A DNA stretch of 5,410 bases, taken from JALHNF01 sp039809305 (GTDB lineage Bacteria > Patescibacteriota > Minisyncoccia > Phycocordibacterales > UBA5272). Location: contig JBDHUT010000040.1 of NCBI GenBank assembly GCA_039809305.1, positions 1 through 5,410 on the forward strand, written 5' to 3'. The notes under the pieces were generated by a model, which had not been told where the DNA came from, made no database searches, and was given only the letters and a program-made list of their open reading frames with translations. Numbering within the stretch: the stretch's first letter is position 1; every line of letters starts with the position of its first letter. The translations under genes were made by a program, and so were the position numbers. Positions 1 to 3,293 of the stretch are shown in pieces.

Positions 1-624
1 GTTGGAATTAGTTTGGGTAATAAATGGTTTACCCCACAAAACATTGTTGAATTAGTAAAATGGTCTTTGGATTATTCTAAAGATAAAGTTATTGTTTATG
101 TTGCGGATTCGATACATTCAATAAACGAAGAAGTGCGTGGAAAAATGTCAACCGAAAGGGCAATGATGCGCTCAACAAGAATGGGTGTAGAAATACTTGA
201 GAGCACTAGAGGGTTAATTGAGAATATTTTTTCAAAAGATATTCAAGATAAAATTACTTATATAACTTGGAATAAAATTGTTGATCCTGCTTACGAGAAA
301 AAAATGGCATATTTGATTGAACTTTTTTATGCGTCAAGTCAATTTTCAAAAAAAATTAAGGATATTGTAAAAAATAGTGTTGCAAATGAAGAAAGAAAAT
401 TTGATGAAAAAGACATAGAAAGATTAAGCATGTATATACTTTCTGAAATGCCAGAAGTTATTTGTAGGGTTCCAATGGGTGGGTTCCAATGTGATGCTTA
501 TGTTTACCCATTTGACGGAGAGCTTACCCGATTAGCTGAACAGATTCAGAAAGGTGAAATATTCCCAGAAATAAGAGAGAATATAATGGATACTAAGCCG
601 AAAGTGTTTTTAGGGGTTAGGTAA
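1..624 (+). CDS. tRNA-dependent cyclodipeptide synthase (CDPS), 5'-truncated by the window edge
   Basis: CDPSs take two aminoacyl-tRNAs and join the amino acids into a cyclic dipeptide (diketopiperazine) through a covalent aminoacyl-serine intermediate. The frame is open from base 1 and gives 207 residues before TAA at 622-624. It begins V-G-I-S-L-G-N, the family's catalytic-serine motif. Using remembered AlbC numbering, every key residue sits at one constant offset of 33: Ser4=S37, Tyr145=Y178, Glu149=E182 (in Y-I-L-S-E-M-P), Tyr169=Y202. This makes the family call strong and suggests about 33 residues are missing upstream, for a total near 240, the usual length. The TTG at 13 is not the start because it lies after the catalytic Ser. 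Asn7 (N40 position) with Tyr169-Pro170 mixes the NYH and XYP subfamily signatures. No tailoring oxidase or methyltransferase follows in the window; upstream is unseen. The product cannot be predicted from sequence alone. Confidence 0.9.
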   Translation, partial: VGISLGNKWFTPQNIVELVKWSLDYSKDKVIVYVADSIHSINEEVRGKMSTERAMMRSTRMGVEILESTRGLIENIFSKDIQDKITYITWNKIVDPAYEKKMAYLIELFYASSQFSKKIKDIVKNSVANEERKFDEKDIERLSMYILSEMPEVICRVPMGGFQCDAYVYPFDGELTRLAEQIQKGEIFPEIRENIMDTKPKVFLGVR

Positions 625-657
625 GTTGATTTCAATTTTATCCCATATCCGTAGCGC

Positions 658-665
658 GGTATAAT
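658..665 (+). promoter_or_regulatory. -10 promoter element GG-TATAAT of the OmdA-domain gene
   Basis: A perfect TATAAT (660-665) preceded by GG lies 9 bases before the ATG at 675, and there is no Shine-Dalgarno sequence in between. Transcription starting the usual 6-8 bases past the box would begin at or just before the ATG, so the mRNA would be nearly leaderless. No convincing -35 is seen at 16-18 bp upstream. The GG-box-ATG layout recurs before the PspC and MFS genes. This box also suggests the gene is transcribed separately from the CDPS. Confidence 0.6.
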
Positions 666-674
666 TAGTTATAT

Positions 675-956
675 ATGTCGACACGTATTTTATCTGGATC
701 AATGCATCTTGTTCCTCGTGATTTGAAAAAAGTACTTGTCTTAAACAAAGAACTTCTGGGTTTATGGAATGGGCTAACACCACTTGCTCGTAATGAATGG
801 ATTTGTTGGCTAACTCTTGTTAAGAAAAAAGAAACAAGGGTGGATCACTTGAGACGTTTACGAGAGCAAATCAGTAGTGGTAAAAGACGTCCATGTTGCT
901 GGCCTGGATGTCCGCACAGGAGGCCGAGTGCGCAAAAGTGGTTCTCTAAAGTATAA
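675..956 (+). CDS. Free-standing YdeI/OmpD-associated (OmdA) domain protein
   Basis: The 93-residue product matches the C-terminal domain of the YdeI/OmdA family (often labelled bacteriocin-protection, YdeI or OmpD-associated). Diagnostic blocks are V-P-R-D-L near residues 13-17, L-T-P-L-A-R-N-E-W-I-C-W at 34-45, K-K-E-T-R at 51-55, and the Cys/Pro-rich end G-K-R-R-P-C-C-W-P-G-C-P-H-R at 69-82. Many relatives carry an extra N-terminal domain that is missing here, so this is a single-domain version, though all the core blocks are present. The three cysteines and the histidine at 74-81 could suggest metal binding or redox chemistry; that is inference, as the biochemical role of the family is poorly defined. 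The ATG at 675 is chosen because it directly follows the -10 box and precedes the first conserved block. The gene converges on the 994-1533 gene across a hairpin. Confidence 0.85.
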   Translation: MSTRILSGSMHLVPRDLKKVLVLNKELLGLWNGLTPLARNEWICWLTLVKKKETRVDHLRRLREQISSGKRRPCCWPGCPHRRPSAQKWFSKV

Positions 957-960
957 AAGA

Positions 961-982
961 AAGGCACCCCAAGGAGTGCCTT
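961..982. terminator. Hairpin terminator between convergent genes
   Basis: A perfect 7-bp stem, AAGGCAC (961-967) with GTGCCTT (976-982), encloses an 8-base loop. It starts 4 bases after the stop of the OmdA gene and ends 11 bases from the stop of the minus-strand gene. On the minus strand the stem is followed by TCTTTTATAC, a fair U-tract, so it should work best for the minus-strand gene. On the plus strand the downstream tract is only TTCAATAC, so termination in that direction is less certain. Confidence 0.7.
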
Positions 983-993
983 CAATACCGAGA

Positions 994-1533
994 TCATCGC
1001 GACTCAACGGTTATTTGGATTTCGATACCTTCTTTGAGCCCAAGGGCTCGCAAAGGTTTTTCAAAATGTTTTTTGTATTCACGGCGACGACCTGCTACCA
1101 GAATACATCCATGCGATGCCGCTGCTCCAAAGTGAATTTGGAGATGTTTCCTTTTTATACCACTTGGAGACATCACACTCATTTCATCTTTGTAGTTCGG
1201 GTCAAAGAATTGGATTCGGAACCCTACTGGGCCGTCGGTCCGAACAAAACCAATGTATGGTTTTTCTAGTGAAGGAGGGCATTCACCATGTTCTCCATAG
1301 CGGTCCTCTAGGTTGCCAAAAACCGCTGTTGATGAATCCCGTGTCACCAAAAAGTCGAATTTGTCACCGACTTTGTTACGTGCAAATGCTTTGTATACAG
1401 GTACAAACTTCCGTTGACCTTTTCTTCCTGGGTGCTCGTACAAAAGAGCTTTACCTGGGCTGAGGATAGCTGTTATCACAATGTGAATCATTCCAATCTC
1501 CAAGATGGCGAAAGAGCTAGTAAAAATATACAT
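994..1533 (-). CDS. SHGC-motif protein, DUF5675 / L,D-transpeptidase-like
   Basis: The product is 179 residues from the outermost ATG and ends with TGA at 994-996. The recognisable part is near the C-terminus: I-H-F-G (133-136) followed closely by S-H-G-C-I-L-V-A-G (140-148). L,D-transpeptidases (YkuD) have a catalytic H...S-H-G-C, but with a longer gap between the first His and the SHGC. The short gap and the G-C-I-L-V-x-G ending are more like DUF5675, a small family of unknown function. Cys143 (codon complement at 1105-1107) would be the nucleophile if it is an enzyme. The rest, with F-V-R-T-D-G-P at 96-102, looks like a beta-rich soluble protein. I see no clear signal peptide. A second ATG at codon 15 (1489-1491) has a GGAG ribosome site 6 bases ahead, so the true product may be 165 residues. 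Peptidoglycan or peptide-processing activity is only a possibility. Confidence 0.75.
   Translation of the reverse strand: MYIFTSSFAILEIGMIHIVITAILSPGKALLYEHPGRKGQRKFVPVYKAFARNKVGDKFDFLVTRDSSTAVFGNLEDRYGEHGECPPSLEKPYIGFVRTDGPVGFRIQFFDPNYKDEMSVMSPSGIKRKHLQIHFGAAASHGCILVAGRRREYKKHFEKPLRALGLKEGIEIQITVESR
1498..1501 (-). promoter_or_regulatory. Shine-Dalgarno GGAG supporting an internal start at 1491
   Basis: On the minus strand GGAG (plus-strand CTCC at 1498-1501) lies 6 bases before the ATG whose complement is 1489-1491. This is the only well-spaced Shine-Dalgarno sequence I found in the window. It favours the shorter 165-residue form of the SHGC protein over the ATG at 1533, which has none. 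Confidence 0.45.
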
Positions 1534-1538
1534 GAAAT

Positions 1539-1544
1539 AGTCTA
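1539..1544 (-). promoter_or_regulatory. Possible -10 box TAGACT for the SHGC-motif gene
   Basis: Read on the minus strand, TAGACT lies 5 bases before the outer ATG (1531-1533). A transcript starting 6-8 bases past the box would begin at or inside that ATG, which would exclude it but give a leader of roughly 40 bases with GGAG before the ATG at 1491. No clear -35 is seen. The match to TATAAT is moderate. Confidence 0.3.
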
Positions 1545-1592
1545 TCTTTCAAATTCTGTGTACTGTAAATCTAATACGTGTCTAAGTTGTTA

Positions 1593-1598
1593 TAGAAT
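1593..1598 (+). promoter_or_regulatory. -10 box TAGAAT before the DUF1761 gene
   Basis: TAGAAT (within TTATAGAAT) ends 7 bases before the ATG at 1606, again with no Shine-Dalgarno sequence and no clear -35. The spacing fits a transcript starting at the ATG itself. The 72-base gap from 1534 to 1605 is the divergent promoter region for this gene and the SHGC-motif gene. Confidence 0.45.
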
Positions 1599-1605
1599 GT
1601 AGTAT

Positions 1606-2016
1606 ATGGAAACACAATACATGCTTGTCATTTTTGCGGCGGTGGCACAATTTGTACTTGGTGCAGTTTGGTACTCACCGGTCCTTTTTGGTAATACGTG
1701 GATGCGTATTATGGAGACGACACATTTTTCAAAAGAGGAGCTTCAAAAAATGCAAAAAGCAATGGGACCATTTTATATTCTCCAATTTTTTCTCACTTTA
1801 TTTTCTACCTTTGCATTAGTAAATTTAGCGGCAGTGACACCATTTAGTTTGTACCATATTGCTTTTTGGGTGTGGCTTGGATTTATTGTTCCAACTCAGA
1901 TTAGTGGTGTTATTTGGGGTAATACAAAAAAACAATATTGGTTGAAGCAAATTCTTATTATGGTTACATATCAACTCTTAGGAATAATGCTCGGTGCATT
2001 TATTGTGTCGATGTAG
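1606..2016 (+). CDS. DUF1761 family four-helix membrane protein
   Basis: The 136-residue product has four hydrophobic segments, at about residues 6-26, 56-77, 82-103 and 113-134. A charged loop between the first two contains H-F-S-K-E-E-L-Q-K-M-Q-K-A-M. The block V-W-Y-S-P-V-L-F-G-N-T-W (21-32) right after helix 1 is typical of DUF1761 (PF08570), a family of small bacterial inner-membrane proteins with no settled function. The length is normal for the family. The start at 1606 is set by the -10 box 7 bases ahead and by the conserved first helix starting almost at once. The alkyltransferase-like gene begins 25 bases after its stop, so the two are probably co-transcribed. No function can be assigned from sequence. 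Confidence 0.8.
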   Translation: METQYMLVIFAAVAQFVLGAVWYSPVLFGNTWMRIMETTHFSKEELQKMQKAMGPFYILQFFLTLFSTFALVNLAAVTPFSLYHIAFWVWLGFIVPTQISGVIWGNTKKQYWLKQILIMVTYQLLGIMLGAFIVSM

Positions 2017-2041
2017 CTTCAAAAGCTTTCAATTTTGATAT

Positions 2042-2356
2042 ATGACTTTTAGTGAGTATGTTGTAAAGCTTGCTTGTATGATTCCTGTTGGGAGAGTTAC
2101 AACGTATGGAAGAATTGCAAAGGCCGCAGGTGGCGGAGCAATGGCATCGCAAAGTATCACAGGAATTTTAGCGAAAGCATACAATGAAGGAATAAAAGAT
2201 ATTCCATTTCATAGAATTGTGTATGCTGATGGTCGTGTTTGGATAGATGATGCTCATAAAAAAGAGCGTATCCGATTATACAAGAAGGAAGGAATTGTTT
2301 TGGATAAAAACAATAAAATACAAAATTTTAGTGATATTGTATTTGAATTTAAATAA
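2042..2356 (+). CDS. Alkyltransferase-like (MGMT-fold) DNA-binding protein without acceptor cysteine
   Basis: The 104-residue product is the C-terminal DNA-binding domain of O6-alkylguanine-DNA alkyltransferase (PF01035) on its own. It has I-P-V-G-R-V-T-T-Y-G-R-I-A at 14-26, the core of the winged helix-turn-helix, and I-P-F-H-R-I-V at 54-60, where active MGMT/Ada proteins have P-C-H-R. Phe56 replaces the methyl-accepting Cys, so it cannot repair by the classical transfer. Classical ATL proteins have Trp here (P-W-H-R) and flag O6-alkylguanine for nucleotide excision repair. The arginine finger that flips the base out is also changed: the usual A-R-A-V-G block reads S-Q-S-I-T (36-40), with Gln37 in place of Arg. 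The only cysteine, Cys12, is not in an active-site context. A role as a lesion sensor, or as a DNA-binding protein with another job, is inference. It lacks a Shine-Dalgarno sequence and lies 25 bases behind the DUF1761 gene, probably in one transcript. Confidence 0.85.
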   Translation: MTFSEYVVKLACMIPVGRVTTYGRIAKAAGGGAMASQSITGILAKAYNEGIKDIPFHRIVYADGRVWIDDAHKKERIRLYKKEGIVLDKNNKIQNFSDIVFEFK

Positions 2357-2370
2357 GTAGAATTTTAGTG

Positions 2371-2997
2371 TTACTTGTTTTTGAGATATGGACGTATTGG
2401 TATCAAGAGAAGTGCGCCAAGGACACTGAATATTACAGATACCCATACAAGACCATAGAATCCATATATAGCAGCGATACTTCCACCTATGGCTGCTGTT
2501 GCTGCTGTTGATATATCAATGAGTGTATAGTACACACCCCACTCAGTTCCTTCTTTTCCGTGGTCAATATGTCGAGTGAAAATTGCTAGATACGAAGGGA
2601 AAGTGACTGCGGTAATGAGTCCATATAGTGCCTGGACAAAATAAAGTTCGTAAGCAGAATCAATATATAAATATGCAAGTGGTGTAATGGCCGCAAGAAG
2701 TGTTCCAAAAAACAACACCATGAAATCGTCGCGTTCACCTCGAATTTTGTCGATAATCCAAGCAGCGGGAATCTGTGCAACACTTTTTACAATAAGATAT
2801 ATAGCGGCCGCTATTCCTGTTGCAACAATTGGATCGGTGTCGGTGATATATGAACTAATATAGAGGGCAAAAAGTGGTCCAAAAAGACCACATGCGCCCT
2901 GGAAAACAATGTCAGATACAATAAGAAAACGAATAACGCCATTTATATCTCCAAAAAGAGAGTTCCACCAATGATTTGGTTTGAGCGTTGGCTGCAT
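2371..2997 (-). CDS. Half-size MFS-like permease (six transmembrane helices)
   Basis: The product has 208 residues with six predicted membrane helices (about 22-48, 57-82, 91-112, 115-140, 152-180, 182-203). A motif-A-like sequence, A-A-W-I-I-D-K-I-R-G-E-R at 78-89, lies between helices 2 and 3, with the characteristic Asp83-Lys84. This is the N-terminal half of a Major Facilitator Superfamily transporter, which normally has 12 helices and about 400 residues. It ends cleanly in a Lys-rich tail and TAA (complement 2371-2373), and no second half continues beyond the stop, where the convergent alkyltransferase-like gene ends 14 bases away. It may therefore be a genuine half-transporter that pairs with itself or another half. 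The substrate is unknown. Transcription probably starts from the TACACT box upstream of 2997, sharing a divergent region with pspC. Confidence 0.8.
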   Translation of the reverse strand: MQPTLKPNHWWNSLFGDINGVIRFLIVSDIVFQGACGLFGPLFALYISSYITDTDPIVATGIAAAIYLIVKSVAQIPAAWIIDKIRGERDDFMVLFFGTLLAAITPLAYLYIDSAYELYFVQALYGLITAVTFPSYLAIFTRHIDHGKEGTEWGVYYTLIDISTAATAAIGGSIAAIYGFYGLVWVSVIFSVLGALLLIPIRPYLKNK

Positions 2998-3005
2998 ATA
3001 TGTAA

Positions 3006-3013
3006 AGTGTACC
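3006..3013 (-). promoter_or_regulatory. -10 element GG-TACACT of the MFS gene
   Basis: On the minus strand GG (3013-3012) and TACACT (3011-3006) lie 8 bases before the ATG at 2997. There is no Shine-Dalgarno sequence. The layout mirrors the plus-strand promoter of the PspC gene, including a preceding TAGG, so the two promoters look like copies of one pattern facing away from each other. Confidence 0.5.
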
Positions 3014-3034
3014 CTAAAAATACAACATAGGGTA
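3010..3034. repeat. 25-bp inverted repeat in the MFS/PspC divergent promoter region
   Basis: TACCCTA (3010-3016) and TAGGGTA (3028-3034) are perfect 7-base inverted arms separated by 11 bases, in the 49-base gap between the divergent starts. Each arm overlaps the first bases of one -10 box. It may be an operator for a dimeric regulator acting on both genes, or simply the result of two back-to-back promoters sharing a T-A-G-G-G-T-A core. Confidence 0.55.
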
Positions 3035-3038
3035 TTAT
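3031..3038 (+). promoter_or_regulatory. -10 element GG-TATTAT of the PspC gene
   Basis: GG (3031-3032) and TATTAT (3033-3038) lie 8 bases before the ATG at 3047. There is no Shine-Dalgarno sequence and no recognisable -35. The spacing predicts a leaderless or nearly leaderless transcript. Confidence 0.55.
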
Positions 3039-3046
3039 GAACTTAT

Positions 3047-3259
3047 ATGGAAAACACTGAGATAAAAGAACAGAAGCGGTTATATAGAAGTAAGACGAAT
3101 AGAATCTTTGCGGGTATTTGCGGTGGTTTAGGAGAGTATCTTGATGTTGATCCTGTAATGCTCCGACTCGTCTGGACTCTTATAGTTGTATTCACTGGAA
3201 TTTTCCCTGGTGTTATCGCGTACTTTATTGCTATTTTTATAGTTCCGGAAAAAGTTTAG
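3047..3259 (+). CDS. PspC-domain small membrane protein
   Basis: The 70-residue product is essentially one PspC domain (PF04024). After a charged N-terminus it reads K-R-L-Y-R-S (10-15), then F-A-G-I-C-G-G-L-G-E-Y-L-D-V-D-P (21-36), the family signature. A hydrophobic membrane segment with a central Gly-Pro break follows (about 38-66), ending I-V-P-E-K-V. In Proteobacteria PspC is an inner-membrane sensor that cooperates with PspB to release the phage-shock regulator. Stand-alone PspC proteins of this size are widespread, with a less certain envelope-stress role. No pspA, pspB or pspF is seen nearby, so a classical Psp circuit is not supported here. Its own -10 box lies 8 bases before the ATG. 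The ATPase gene starts 34 bases after its stop, and a weak hairpin lies in that gap. Confidence 0.9.
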   Translation: MENTEIKEQKRLYRSKTNRIFAGICGGLGEYLDVDPVMLRLVWTLIVVFTGIFPGVIAYFIAIFIVPEKV

Positions 3260-3268
3260 AAATAAACT

Positions 3269-3290
3269 AAATACTCTCCAGGTATTTTTT
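3269..3290 (+). terminator. Weak AU-rich hairpin with T-run between PspC and ATPase genes
   Basis: AAATAC (3269-3274) pairs with GTATTT (3282-3287) around a 7-base loop, and the T-run continues to 3290. The shape is that of an intrinsic terminator, but the stem is short and AT-rich. It ends 3 bases before the ATPase ATG at 3294, so it could instead be a partial attenuator or coincidence. The same bases contain GG-TATTTT, a possible -10, but its 5-base distance to the ATG is shorter than at the other promoters here. Confidence 0.35.
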
Positions 3291-3293
3291 GTT

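Noticed and set aside
13..15. TTG at 13 as the start codon of the first gene
   Set aside because: The frame is open to base 1 and the catalytic G-I-S motif lies at bases 4-12, so the true start is upstream of the window.
877..1463. Plus-strand open frames at 877-1269 and 1116-1463 opposite the SHGC-motif gene
   Set aside because: Their translations show no family motif and no start signals, and one also overlaps the OmdA gene. The minus-strand frame carries the H-x-G/S-H-G-C-I motif and a terminator, so these are antisense shadows.
2019..2038. Inverted repeat TCAAAA / TTTTGA between the DUF1761 and alkyltransferase-like genes
   Set aside because: Six A-T-rich pairs with an 8-base loop make a very weak hairpin, with no T-run after it. 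The 25-base gap suggests co-transcription instead.
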